From the NCBI GenBank assembly GCA_030429735.1, contig JAUIET010000011.1, positions 17,591-81,590 of the forward strand: a stretch of DNA of 64,000 nucleotides, written 5' to 3'. The position numbers were made by a program, and so were the translations under genes. Shown here piece after piece: positions 1-8,332 of this stretch (position 1 is its first letter; each line of letters opens with the position of its first letter). The notes beneath the pieces were generated by a model. It saw only the letters and a program-made list of their open reading frames with translations. It was not told the origin of the DNA and did no database searches. The stretch comes from Gammaproteobacteria bacterium (GTDB taxonomy: Bacteria > Pseudomonadota > Gammaproteobacteria > Pseudomonadales > JAUIET01).

Positions 1-77
1 TCGTCCTCCTGCAAGGTACGAAATTCACGCCCAAAACGTGAGCAGATGTCGGCCAGCCGGCGTGTATAACATTCGAA

Positions 78-105
78 CGACTATCGACTATCGACTATCG
101 ACTAT
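78..105. repeat. Four tandem copies of a 7-bp unit upstream of gspC
   Basis: The unit CGACTAT occurs four times in perfect tandem and ends 13 bp before the gspC start codon. It lies where the gspC promoter or leader should be. Copy-number change in such a repeat could alter promoter spacing, but I see no clear -35/-10 pair around it. The rest of positions 1-118 holds no gene I can support: a minus-strand frame over about 1-75 looks weakly coding but has no start codon. Confidence 0.85.
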
Positions 106-118
106 TTAGTATTCATCT

Positions 119-1117
119 ATGGCAGCTTCGGCACAGCTACAGTCACTTGAACAATGGGTACGAACGGCTTCCGCAAAGTGTGCACATGTGTATGCCAGGG
201 TGCCTAAGGAAACTGTTCAGCGGCTGTTGGTTTGGGCGTTGACGTTATGGCTGTTGTACGGAGTGATTCAGCTGATTTGGTCCTTATTCTCAAGTGAAGA
301 GGCCGTCGCGCCCGCAAATTCGGCGGTGATTGGACAGTCTGCGCAAATGCCTGGGCAGCAGGCATCAGCGGCAATAGCGGTGGATGCGGCTGCGGTAAAA
401 AGCTGGAAATTGTTTGGAAAAGGAGGGCCGGTGACCGTGGTTTCCGCAGCGCCGGTCGCGACTGATCTCAGTGATGCCGAGAGTAATGCCAAGGAAACAC
501 GTTTGCAGCTGACCTTGAATGGCATTATTGAATCCGACACCGAAAAGAACAGCCGTGCTGTAATCACTTATCAGGGCAAGCAAGAGCAGTACGCAATCGG
601 CGACAAGTTACCGGTTCGAGGCAGGGTGGTGTTACGCCGTTTGCTGCACGATCGAGTATTGATCGACAATGCAGGCAGCGTTGAATCACTTTATCTGTTT
701 GATAATCGGCGCGCAGCCAGCAATCGAACCGCGTCAGTGGCCAGTGCGCAAGCCAGTGCAAAACCGGCGGCTGCCAACAGAACTGCGATTGGCAGCAGCA
801 TGCGCCAGCGCTTGCTGGCGAATCCGATGTCGATTACCGATGTTGTTAGAATTTCAGAAGCTCGGGAGAACGGGCAGTTGATTGGCTACAAGGTTCGGCC
901 CAGTAAAGACAAGCAGCAATTCGAGCAACTGGGGTTGCAAACCAATGACATAGTGAAGGCCGTCAATGGTGTTGCTCTGGATAACGTATCGAATGCCATG
1001 CGCGTGTTTCAAACACTGCGCAGCGAAACCGAAGCGTCGTTTGATATTTCGCGCAATGGTGAAAGCATCAGTCTGGTCGTATCGCTTGACGACGTTGGTG
1101 AAGACAATGACTCTTAA
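119..1117 (+). CDS. gspC: Type II secretion system protein GspC
   Basis: Inner-membrane component that links the T2SS platform to the secretin. The 332-residue protein has a short cytoplasmic N-terminus, one membrane segment at about residues 34-57, an Ala/Ser-rich linker, and a homology region at about 125-195 that in known systems contacts the N0 domain of GspD. A C-terminal PDZ-like domain follows at about 255-325, with the segment GLQTNDIVKAVNGVAL typical of its ligand groove. It is the first gene of a complete gspC-N run, 8 bp before gspD. The ATG at 119 has no good ribosome site, but no better in-frame start exists. The PDZ form, rather than a coiled coil, matches Vibrio/Pseudomonas-type GspC. 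Confidence 0.95.
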   Translation: MAASAQLQSLEQWVRTASAKCAHVYARVPKETVQRLLVWALTLWLLYGVIQLIWSLFSSEEAVAPANSAVIGQSAQMPGQQASAAIAVDAAAVKSWKLFGKGGPVTVVSAAPVATDLSDAESNAKETRLQLTLNGIIESDTEKNSRAVITYQGKQEQYAIGDKLPVRGRVVLRRLLHDRVLIDNAGSVESLYLFDNRRAASNRTASVASAQASAKPAAANRTAIGSSMRQRLLANPMSITDVVRISEARENGQLIGYKVRPSKDKQQFEQLGLQTNDIVKAVNGVALDNVSNAMRVFQTLRSETEASFDISRNGESISLVVSLDDVGEDNDS

Positions 1118-1125
1118 TACAGTAA

Positions 1126-3198
1126 ATGATAATGCAAGATTCTAAACTCAGATTATTCATAACCTTACCGGCAATGCGCGGCCTGGCAGCGCTGCTTACC
1201 ATGACCTGCTTAGCATGGGTGCCGGTTGCGGTGGCCGAGCAATGGAAGATCAATTTCAACGAAACCGAAATTAATGAATTAGTGAAATTTGTTGCTGACG
1301 CAACCGGCCTGACCATCGTGGTTGACCCAAAGGTGAAAGGTAAGGTTAAGGTTATATCAACAAAAGCGGTCAATACCGAAGAGCTTTACGAGTTGTTTTT
1401 ATCGATTCTGGAAGTGCATGGATTTGCCGCGGTCAAATCCGGTGAAGTGTTGCGCATAGTACCCACAAAAGACGCGCGATCGCTTCCCGTGCCCGTGTCC
1501 GGTGGATCGGGTGGGGAAATTGTTACCCATGTTATTCAGCTAAAAAATGTGGCGGCCGCCAAGTTGATTCCAATACTGCGGCCTATGGTGCCTCAGCAAG
1601 CGCATATGGCTGCATATGCTCCGAGTAACTCCATCATTATTTCTGACACTGCCGCAAATATTAACCGTATCCGCGAGGTTATTTCTCAAATGGATCGCTC
1701 TGCTGATCAAAGCACAACGGTTGTGAAGCTAAAACACGCTGCGGCTGAAGAAGTAGTGCGTTTATTGGAAAACCTGGAAAAAACCGATACCAGCAAAGAC
1801 GCATCGGCGGCACGGGTTAGCCTGGTCGCCGACAGCCGTACCAATACTGTACTGGTCACTGGTGATAAAGCTGAACGTATCCGGATTCGTTCACTGATTA
1901 CACATCTTGATTCACCATTGGACCAAAGCGGCAATGCGCGGGTTATTTATCTCAAATACGCGAAAGCCAAAGAACTTGCCGAAGTGTTGAGTAAGGTAGT
2001 TCAAAACATGGCAAAACTGGACGCCGCCAAACCCGGTGCGAGCCCCGGCGGCGCGTCTTCCGGCAGGGGCAGCTCCACTATTGAAGCGGATGAGTCGACC
2101 AATGCCCTGATAATCACTGCCGATGCCGCCATTATGAGCACTTTGGAGAGCGTTGTTGCTCGCCTCGATATCCGCAGGGCTCAGGTGTTAGTTGAGGCAA
2201 TCATTGTCGAACTGCAGGCCATTGATAACAAGGATCTCGGTGTGCAATGGGTTGCTGCCGACAAGAACGCCGGGTTCGGAAGCTCGTCGAACGGCGACGG
2301 TTTGTTAACCAGTATCGGTGCCGCCGCATTGGATAACGGTCAGGACACGACCACAACCGTAACAACGCCGCAGGGTGGTACGACCACGACAACCACACCC
2401 GACGATGGTCTGATTAATCTTGCGGGCGCTCTGGCAAACAATATTGGCCAGACATTTGGTGTGGGCAAGCTGAATGAAAACGGAACAAGCTTTGCTGTGC
2501 TTATCAATGCGCTCGAGGAAGATACGGAAGCCAATATATTGTCTACACCGAGCCTGCTGACCCTGGATAACAGTCCAGCGTCGATTTCAGTGGGGCAGAA
2601 CGTACCCTTCCTGACTGGAAGCTTCACTAACGCATCTGGCGATGGTGTTAACAACCCGTTTCAGACGATAGAGCGTGAAAACGTAGGTATCAGTTTGAAT
2701 GTGACGCCGAGCATCAATGAGGGTGATTCGGTTGTTCTGGAAATTGAGCAGGAAGTCAGTAGTCTCACCGGTACAGTGGCGTCTGACATCATCACCAACG
2801 AGCGTTCGGTGAGTGCCACCGTGCTGGCAAAAGACGGCGAGATTATTGTGCTGGGAGGTCTGATAAAAGATGAGGTTCAGGAAACCTTGCGCAAAGTCCC
2901 TTTGTTAGGCGACATCCCAATTCTGGGCCGTTTGTTCCGTTCGACCGGCACTTCGGTAAATAAAACCAATTTGTACGTGTTTATCAAGCCGACTATTATT
3001 CGTGACTCCGCTACATTGACCGGTGCTACCGCTGAGAAGTACAAGTACATACGTACCCAGCAGCTGAACCGAAAGCTGCGTGGCGTGGATCTGGTGGACA
3101 CTGAGAAATTGCCATTGTTGCCCGAGTGGGAAGAACAGTTGCGACAACTGCAACAGTCTCGGCTACCGGACAACGGCGCCGAAGCCATCGTTGAGTAA
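1126..3198 (+). CDS. gspD: Type II secretion system secretin GspD
   Basis: Outer-membrane channel of the T2SS. The 690-residue precursor has an N-terminal signal peptide (cleavage near AVA-EQW, about residue 38) and an N0 domain beginning INFNETEINELVKFVADATG. Three repeated N1-N3 ring domains follow, and then the secretin domain, with VPLLGDIPILGRLFRS near residue 600. Two low-complexity inserts stand out: a Gly/Ser-rich stretch near 306-318 and a Thr-rich stretch near 405-422 in the secretin region. The C-terminal end resembles an S-domain, which usually binds a pilotin; no pilotin gene is visible here. ATG 1126 or ATG 1132 could be the start; neither has a strong ribosome site. The stop overlaps the start of gspE. 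Confidence 0.96.
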   Translation: MIMQDSKLRLFITLPAMRGLAALLTMTCLAWVPVAVAEQWKINFNETEINELVKFVADATGLTIVVDPKVKGKVKVISTKAVNTEELYELFLSILEVHGFAAVKSGEVLRIVPTKDARSLPVPVSGGSGGEIVTHVIQLKNVAAAKLIPILRPMVPQQAHMAAYAPSNSIIISDTAANINRIREVISQMDRSADQSTTVVKLKHAAAEEVVRLLENLEKTDTSKDASAARVSLVADSRTNTVLVTGDKAERIRIRSLITHLDSPLDQSGNARVIYLKYAKAKELAEVLSKVVQNMAKLDAAKPGASPGGASSGRGSSTIEADESTNALIITADAAIMSTLESVVARLDIRRAQVLVEAIIVELQAIDNKDLGVQWVAADKNAGFGSSSNGDGLLTSIGAAALDNGQDTTTTVTTPQGGTTTTTTPDDGLINLAGALANNIGQTFGVGKLNENGTSFAVLINALEEDTEANILSTPSLLTLDNSPASISVGQNVPFLTGSFTNASGDGVNNPFQTIERENVGISLNVTPSINEGDSVVLEIEQEVSSLTGTVASDIITNERSVSATVLAKDGEIIVLGGLIKDEVQETLRKVPLLGDIPILGRLFRSTGTSVNKTNLYVFIKPTIIRDSATLTGATAEKYKYIRTQQLNRKLRGVDLVDTEKLPLLPEWEEQLRQLQQSRLPDNGAEAIVE

Positions 3199-4723
3199 TG
3201 TTTTGAACGAGCTGGCGGATATCAACAATACAGAGAGTGCTGCACCAGTGGCAACGCTGAAGCCATTGCCGTTCAGTTTTGCCCGTGAGCAAGGTGTTCT
3301 GCTTGATATCGAGCAAGCCGTGCCACTGTTGTACCATCTGCCCAATCTGTCGCTCACTACTTTCCTGGAAGTGCAACGCCTGGTCGGCTTCAATTTTTCG
3401 ACCCAGGAACTGCAGGAAGACGATTTTCGCGCACGCCTCACACAGTTTTATCAAACCAGCGACAATGAAGCCAGTATGGTCGCCGAAGGCCTGGATAACG
3501 ATCTTGATCTGGGTCGCTTGGCCGATGAAATCCCGGCAACCAGTGATCTGATGGACAGTGATCAGGACGCACCGGTCATACGTTTGATTAACGCGCTGTT
3601 ATCGCAGGCAATCCGCGCTCAGGCATCTGACATACATATTGAAACTTTCGAAGACCAAATGGCGGTTCGATTTCGGGTGGATGGTGTGTTGCAGGAGGTT
3701 CTCTCACCAAAACGCGCCTTGGCTACCTTATTGGTATCACGTCTTAAAGTGATGGCCAAGCTCGACATTGCTGAAAAGCGAGTACCACAAGACGGTCGTA
3801 TTTCTGTGCGCGTTGCTGGCCACGCTGTTGACATACGCATGTCCACTATTCCGTCCGTACACGGCGAGCGAGTGGTGTTGCGTTTGTTGGACAAGCAGGC
3901 GGGTCAGCTGCAGCTTGGGCAACTGAGCATGGGGCCTGAAGTGGAGAGCAATTACCGCAAGGCGTTATTGCATCCACACGGTGTTATTCTGGTCACTGGT
4001 CCTACCGGTTCAGGTAAAACAACCAGCTTGTACGCAGGCCTGACCCATATTAACGAAACCAGCCGAAATATTCTGACGATCGAAGATCCGATCGAATATA
4101 TGCTGCCAGGTATTGGCCAAACGCAGGTGAACCCTAAAGCCAACATGACTTTTGCCAGAGGTTTGCGCGCCATACTGAGGCAGGACCCGGATGTGGTCAT
4201 GGTGGGCGAGATTCGTGATATTGAAACCGCCGAGATTGCTGTTCAAGCCAGCCTTACCGGGCACCTGGTGTTATCCACTTTGCACACCAATACCGCCATA
4301 GGGGCGATAACCCGCCTGCAGGATATGGGCGTGGAACCGTTCTTGCTCTCATCAAGCCTGGTTGCTGTAATGGCACAGCGCCTGGTTAGATTGCTGTGCG
4401 TGGAATGCCGTATCCCGTACACGCCCGAGCCAGCAACTCTTGAATTGCTCAAGCTGACAGAATTGCCCGAGGGTGCAAGCTTTTATAAAGCAGGGCAGTG
4501 TCGAACCTGCAACCAGTCGGGCTATCGTGGCCGCACCGGAATTTACGAGCTGATTATGATCGATGATCACATTCGACATATGATTCACGAAGGGGCCAGC
4601 GAGCAAGATCTGCACGCCCACGCCCGAAGCAGCACCCAGGGAATTTTTGAGCACGGTCGCGACCGCATTCTTGCTGGCGAAACCTCAGTCGAAGAAGTGG
4701 TGCGCGTAACCATCGCGGACTGA
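3191..4723 (+). CDS. gspE: Type II secretion ATPase GspE
   Basis: Cytoplasmic hexameric ATPase that powers pseudopilus assembly. Visible motifs are Walker A GPTGSGKTT (about residues 270-278), the Asp box ILTIEDPIEY, Walker B VVMVGEIRD (about 333), the His box LVLSTLHTN, and a zinc module with two CX2C pairs (CVEC and CRTC, about 402-443). An open frame reaches back to ATG 3080, but there it is the gspD shadow. I place the start at TTG 3191, overlapping the gspD stop by 8 bp, which gives 510 residues, a normal GspE length. TTG 3203 is the alternative. No ATG exists in the true N-terminal region, so a non-ATG start with translational coupling to gspD seems certain. Confidence 0.95.
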   Translation: MSNVLNELADINNTESAAPVATLKPLPFSFAREQGVLLDIEQAVPLLYHLPNLSLTTFLEVQRLVGFNFSTQELQEDDFRARLTQFYQTSDNEASMVAEGLDNDLDLGRLADEIPATSDLMDSDQDAPVIRLINALLSQAIRAQASDIHIETFEDQMAVRFRVDGVLQEVLSPKRALATLLVSRLKVMAKLDIAEKRVPQDGRISVRVAGHAVDIRMSTIPSVHGERVVLRLLDKQAGQLQLGQLSMGPEVESNYRKALLHPHGVILVTGPTGSGKTTSLYAGLTHINETSRNILTIEDPIEYMLPGIGQTQVNPKANMTFARGLRAILRQDPDVVMVGEIRDIETAEIAVQASLTGHLVLSTLHTNTAIGAITRLQDMGVEPFLLSSSLVAVMAQRLVRLLCVECRIPYTPEPATLELLKLTELPEGASFYKAGQCRTCNQSGYRGRTGIYELIMIDDHIRHMIHEGASEQDLHAHARSSTQGIFEHGRDRILAGETSVEEVVRVTIAD

Positions 4724-4727
4724 CAGC

Positions 4728-5945
4728 ATGCCCGCATTCAGCTATCAGGCTCTTGACGGCTCTGGACGCAAAGTAAAAGGCGTGCTGGAGGGTGACAGTG
4801 AGCGCAGCATTCGTTCCCAGCTCAGAGAGAAAAAGCTCAAGCCAATTGCAGTAAGCGCTGCAAAAGACGGCGGGGAAGCGTCCGCCAGAGCCAGTGGCGG
4901 AAGTAATAGAAAGATACGCTTTGCAGAACTGGTGTTGCTCACCCGCCACTTAGCTACCTTGATCCAATCCAATTTACCCATCGACGAGAGTCTGCGTGCG
5001 GCTGCGAAACAGAGCCGCCGCGCGAAGGTGGAAGGTCTGTTGCTAGACGTACGTTCCCGTGTTACCGAAGGCCACTCCCTGGCCTATGCGTTAGCGGACT
5101 ACCCGGCGGTGTTCAACGATATGTACCGCGCAATGGTCAAGGCCGGTGAGCATTCCGGCTATCTTGGTGTGGTGCTTGAACGCTTGGCCGATTACACCGA
5201 GTCACGCCAATACACCCAGCAGAAGCTAAAAATGGCCATGGTCTATCCGGTGATCGTCGTGCTGGTTGCTTTCGCTGTTGTTGGCGGCCTGATGGTATAT
5301 GTGGTGCCTGATCTGATCCGCATTTTTCAAAACAGCCAGGCGGAATTGCCAACCCTGACCAAAATACTGATTGCCTGCAGTGACTACCTCAGTGAGTGGG
5401 GCGGTTTGACCCTGCTGCTGATAGCGGCACTTGCCGTTGCGGCCAGGCTGGCACTGCGAAAGCCTAACATCTTGCGGGGATGGCATGCTGTTCAGTTAAA
5501 GTTGCCGCTGGTTGGTGAACTGGTCAGAAACGCCGAATCTGCCCGTTTTGCAAGTACGCTCAACATCCTGATCGCATCCAGCGTACCGCTGCTGGAAGCC
5601 ATGCGAATTGCTGCTGAAGTGCTGCACAATCGAATACTGCGTGCGTCCGTTGACGTGGCTGCAAGCCAGGTTCAGGAGGGCATGAGTTTGCATAAGGCGC
5701 TGGAAAAAACCGAACAGTTTCCGCCAATGATGGTCCATATGATTGCCAGCGGAGAACTGAGCGGCGAACTGGAGGCCATGCTGGGCCGCGCCGCGCAAAA
5801 TCAGGAACGCGAGTTGGAAATGACCGCCAATGCGATGATGAGCATTCTTGAACCCGTTATGATTGTGGTGATGGGCGTGGTGGTACTGTTGATTGTGCTG
5901 GCTATTTTGATGCCGATCTTCAGTTTGAACAATTTGGTCGGCTGA
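4728..5945 (+). CDS. gspF: Type II secretion inner-membrane platform protein GspF
   Basis: Polytopic platform protein that works with GspE in pseudopilus assembly. The 405 residues start MPAFSYQALDGSGRKVKGVL, the classical GspF/PilC opening. Two homologous cytoplasmic T2SSF domains follow, at about 70-195 and 270-395. Membrane segments are near 167-190, 215-237 and 375-400; the last is followed by LAILMPIFSLNNLVG, a family-typical C-terminus. The gene begins 4 bp after gspE, so the two are cotranscribed. Confidence 0.96.
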   Translation: MPAFSYQALDGSGRKVKGVLEGDSERSIRSQLREKKLKPIAVSAAKDGGEASARASGGSNRKIRFAELVLLTRHLATLIQSNLPIDESLRAAAKQSRRAKVEGLLLDVRSRVTEGHSLAYALADYPAVFNDMYRAMVKAGEHSGYLGVVLERLADYTESRQYTQQKLKMAMVYPVIVVLVAFAVVGGLMVYVVPDLIRIFQNSQAELPTLTKILIACSDYLSEWGGLTLLLIAALAVAARLALRKPNILRGWHAVQLKLPLVGELVRNAESARFASTLNILIASSVPLLEAMRIAAEVLHNRILRASVDVAASQVQEGMSLHKALEKTEQFPPMMVHMIASGELSGELEAMLGRAAQNQERELEMTANAMMSILEPVMIVVMGVVVLLIVLAILMPIFSLNNLVG

Positions 5946-5982
5946 CCTCAGTGTCGCCGTGATTTTTTATGGAGGTAACAGT

Positions 5983-6414
5983 ATGAGCAAACACGCAGGC
6001 TTCAGCCTGATCGAAATTATGGTGGTTGTGGTAATCATGGGCATTCTCGTTAGCCTGGTGGCACCGCAAGTGCTTAATCGCGTTGACGACGCCCGCATAC
6101 AGAAAGCGCATGCCGACTTTAAGTCCATAGAAACGGCGCTGAATCTGTACCGCATGGACAATTTCAATTACCCCAGCAGTGACCAGGGTCTGCAGGCCCT
6201 GGTAAGTCAACCCAATAGCGAGCCGGCAGCACCCAACTGGAAGAGTGGTGGCTACTTGCAGGATCTGCCAGTCGATCCCTGGGGTAATCCTTATCTGTAC
6301 CTGTCACCCGGGGAGCACGGCGAGATAGACATCTACACCCTGGGTGCGGATAGAACGCCTGGCGGAGAAGGGCAAAATGCGGATATAGGTAATTGGTCGG
6401 ATAAGCAAGGTTAG
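5983..6414 (+). CDS. gspG: Major pseudopilin GspG
   Basis: Main subunit of the T2SS pseudopilus. The prepilin site is MSKHAG followed by FSLIE, so the prepilin peptidase leader is six residues and the methylated Phe and Glu5 are present. A hydrophobic helix follows (IMVVVVIMGILVSLVAPQVL), then the conserved GspG segment NLYRMDNFNYPSSDQGLQAL and a C-terminal part rich in Asp/Gly (GADRTPGGEGQNADIGNW) that binds calcium in relatives. ATG 5983 is chosen because GGAGG lies 7 bp upstream; the upstream GTG 5959 has no such site. Length 143 residues is normal. Confidence 0.97.
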   Translation: MSKHAGFSLIEIMVVVVIMGILVSLVAPQVLNRVDDARIQKAHADFKSIETALNLYRMDNFNYPSSDQGLQALVSQPNSEPAAPNWKSGGYLQDLPVDPWGNPYLYLSPGEHGEIDIYTLGADRTPGGEGQNADIGNWSDKQG

Positions 6415-6531
6415 ACGTAACGAAGACGGAACAAAATACTGAAACCGATGATCTCAGTGAGGCCGAGCCAACATTTGCGCCGCGCGGGACTGTTTGACAG
6501 AGGGATCTCGAAAACAAGACTCCACGGACGA

Positions 6532-6571
6532 TGCACATGGATGTGCACGTGTCGCGGCAGGCAGGATGCCG
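6532..6571. repeat. Two hairpins in the gspG-gspH spacer
   Basis: TGCACAT at 6532-6538 and ATGTGCA at 6541-6547 form a perfect 7-bp inverted repeat with only GG between the arms. CGGCA at 6555-6559 and TGCCG at 6567-6571 form a second one with a 7-nt loop. They lie in a 155-bp spacer that breaks the otherwise tight spacing of the operon and that separates gspG from a pseudopilin gene without an obvious start. The layout resembles a dispersed intergenic palindrome, but whether it recurs in the genome cannot be seen here. Confidence 0.4.
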
Positions 6572-7266
6572 TGAGCGACCGGGTTTTCGGCGTGTCCCTT
6601 GCAGTACCGGCATGGCCGGACCATCTACCTTCAAGCAGTTTCTTTCCTATACATTCAAATCGCAAATCAAGAAGACAATCAGGCTTTTCCTTCATAGAAC
6701 TCCTGGTTCTGCTAGCCATCGCTGCCATCGCCATCAGCTTCGTCACTCTGTCGGTAGGCTCCGGCAGCCGCCCGGACCAGTTAAAAGCGCAGGCCGAAAA
6801 ACTCACTGGCCTGATGCAATTGGCTGTCGAGGAGTCCGTGCTGACCAGTAAACCAATAGGCTTGAGATTTGTGCAGGAATTCGGCGAACGCGATCTGCAA
6901 TTCTCCTATGAATGGTCACTCTATGAAAATGGCCTGTGGCGCCCGCTTACAAACCACAGTATTTTTTCTCCGGAACAATTTATTGACGGCAGTGACATTG
7001 ACTTGCGTCTGGAAGGCCGTGCGACCGAGCTGTATTCAGGCACTTCAGCCAATGGCAGCAGCAGCGAAGATCAAGCGAACAAGAGTGGAGAAAAAGAACT
7101 TCAATACAAACCAGATGTCTTCTTCCTGCACAGCGGCGAAGTAACACCCGCGTTTGAAGTGGACATCATGCTGGCCAATATTGACGAAGAGTATCGCATA
7201 GAAGTCAATCCTGTTGGCCAGGTTCGCCTGCTAAGGCGCAATAGTAAAGAATCCCAATGGCTGTAA
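6571..7266 (+). CDS. gspH: Minor pseudopilin GspH
   Basis: Minor pseudopilin of the T2SS. The prepilin signature is RRQSG followed by FSFIELLVLLAIAAIAIS, with Glu5 present. The segment LKAQAEKLTGLMQLAVEESV that follows and the VNPVGQVRLLRR end are typical of GspH. The start is uncertain. GTG 6571 has AGGA 4 bp upstream but gives a 38-residue leader, far longer than usual. GTG 6592 gives 31 residues, ATG 6448 gives 79, and a non-standard ATA at 6649 would give a normal 12-residue leader with basic residues. The spacer hairpins just upstream may have displaced the original start. The 3' end overlaps gspI by 10 bp. Confidence 0.85.
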   Translation: MSDRVFGVSLAVPAWPDHLPSSSFFPIHSNRKSRRQSGFSFIELLVLLAIAAIAISFVTLSVGSGSRPDQLKAQAEKLTGLMQLAVEESVLTSKPIGLRFVQEFGERDLQFSYEWSLYENGLWRPLTNHSIFSPEQFIDGSDIDLRLEGRATELYSGTSANGSSSEDQANKSGEKELQYKPDVFFLHSGEVTPAFEVDIMLANIDEEYRIEVNPVGQVRLLRRNSKESQWL

Positions 7267-7688
7267 TACGCCGACCGGCACATGGCTTCACCCTGGTTGA
7301 AGTATTGGTCGCACTGGCCGTGTTAGCCATTGCATTGCCCGCGTTAATGATCAGTATTTCAGAGCAGGTCAAAGGTTTCAGCCACGTGCGTGACAAATCC
7401 ATCGCGCACTGGGTGGCCATGAATAAAATGACGGAACTTCGGCTGCAAAACCAGCACCGCGATTATCTGCCTAAAGACAGAAAACGCGGCAGTGTTGAAA
7501 TGCTGGGTCGTGAATGGTTTTGGCAACTGGACACTGAAAAGACCAGCAACGAATTGCTGTTGGAGGTTCAACTGACGGTTCGAGAAACACAACAAGCCGA
7601 CGCGCCCGCGTTGGCAACAGCACTGAATTATTTTGTTTTGCCCATCCCGGAAAACCAAACAGCGCCGGATGGAGATCAAACCCTGTGA
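7257..7688 (+). CDS. gspI: Minor pseudopilin GspI
   Basis: Minor pseudopilin that forms the pseudopilus tip complex with GspJ and GspK. The leader MAVIRRPAHG precedes FTLVEVLVALAVLAIALPAL; the Gly-Phe cleavage site and Glu5 are present. The soluble part has the GspI landmark AMNKMTELRL-like segment (WVAMNKMTELRLQ). At 143 residues the size is ordinary. It overlaps gspH by 10 bp and gspJ by 4 bp, so translation is probably coupled. Confidence 0.94.
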   Translation: MAVIRRPAHGFTLVEVLVALAVLAIALPALMISISEQVKGFSHVRDKSIAHWVAMNKMTELRLQNQHRDYLPKDRKRGSVEMLGREWFWQLDTEKTSNELLLEVQLTVRETQQADAPALATALNYFVLPIPENQTAPDGDQTL

Positions 7689-8332
7689 ATCGTGCTGCAA
7701 CCAATCAAAAAGGCTTTAGCCTGCTCGAAGTGCTGATTGCGGTGGCGCTTACCGCCGTTGCCGGTGTCATTGCGTACGGTTTTCTGAACAGTGCGATGGG
7801 CGCCTACACCGGTCATTCCGAGAAAGCCAAACGATTGAACGAAATTAATCTGTTTTTTTCCATGTTGAGCCGCGACATTACCCACGCGATAGACCGGCCG
7901 ATTCGTGATGAATATGGCGAGCAGGAAGCCGCTATGGTTGGTGGTATCAATGCTGAGTACTTACTCAGTCTCAGTCGCGGCGGTTGGCCGAATCCTCGTG
8001 AATTGCCGCGAAGTGAGTTGCAGCGTATCGCTTACGGCTTAAATGATACGAGATTGGAGCGTATTGTCTGGCCGATGCTGGACCGCGTCAGCTCTGACAA
8101 TGTATTGAAAACCACGGCGCTTAGTGGCGTTAACAATGTGGCGATTCGTTTTTTGCGGGAGGATAATATCGTTGTTGATGACGATGACATTGCCCGAGAC
8201 TGGCAAGACACCTGGCCCGAAGACCCGTCAGCGGCATCGCTGGCCGAACTTCCCGCTGCGCTGGAAATAACGCTTGAGCTGGAAGGGTGGGGTGAAGTTC
8301 GCCGTTTGTACGCGCTGGGCGAGGGCGCATGA
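7685..8332 (+). CDS. gspJ: Minor pseudopilin GspJ
   Basis: Minor pseudopilin of the tip complex. It starts at GTG 7685, which overlaps the gspI stop. The leader MNRAATNQKG precedes FSLLEVLIAVALTAVAGVIAYGF. The soluble domain shows the GspJ landmarks RDITHAIDRPIRDEYGEQ and the late YGLNDTRLERIVWPMLDR. At 215 residues the length is usual. The 3' end overlaps gspK by 4 bp. Confidence 0.94.
   Translation: MNRAATNQKGFSLLEVLIAVALTAVAGVIAYGFLNSAMGAYTGHSEKAKRLNEINLFFSMLSRDITHAIDRPIRDEYGEQEAAMVGGINAEYLLSLSRGGWPNPRELPRSELQRIAYGLNDTRLERIVWPMLDRVSSDNVLKTTALSGVNNVAIRFLREDNIVVDDDDIARDWQDTWPEDPSAASLAELPAALEITLELEGWGEVRRLYALGEGA

Noticed and set aside
1..75. Possible minus-strand coding sequence upstream of gspC
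   Set aside because: The frame reads plausibly but meets a stop before any start codon, and only about 25 codons are visible.
3080..3190. ATG 3080 as the start of gspE
   Set aside because: The added stretch is the out-of-frame shadow of gspD, with a Cys/Trp-rich non-conserved translation, and would overlap gspD by 119 bp.
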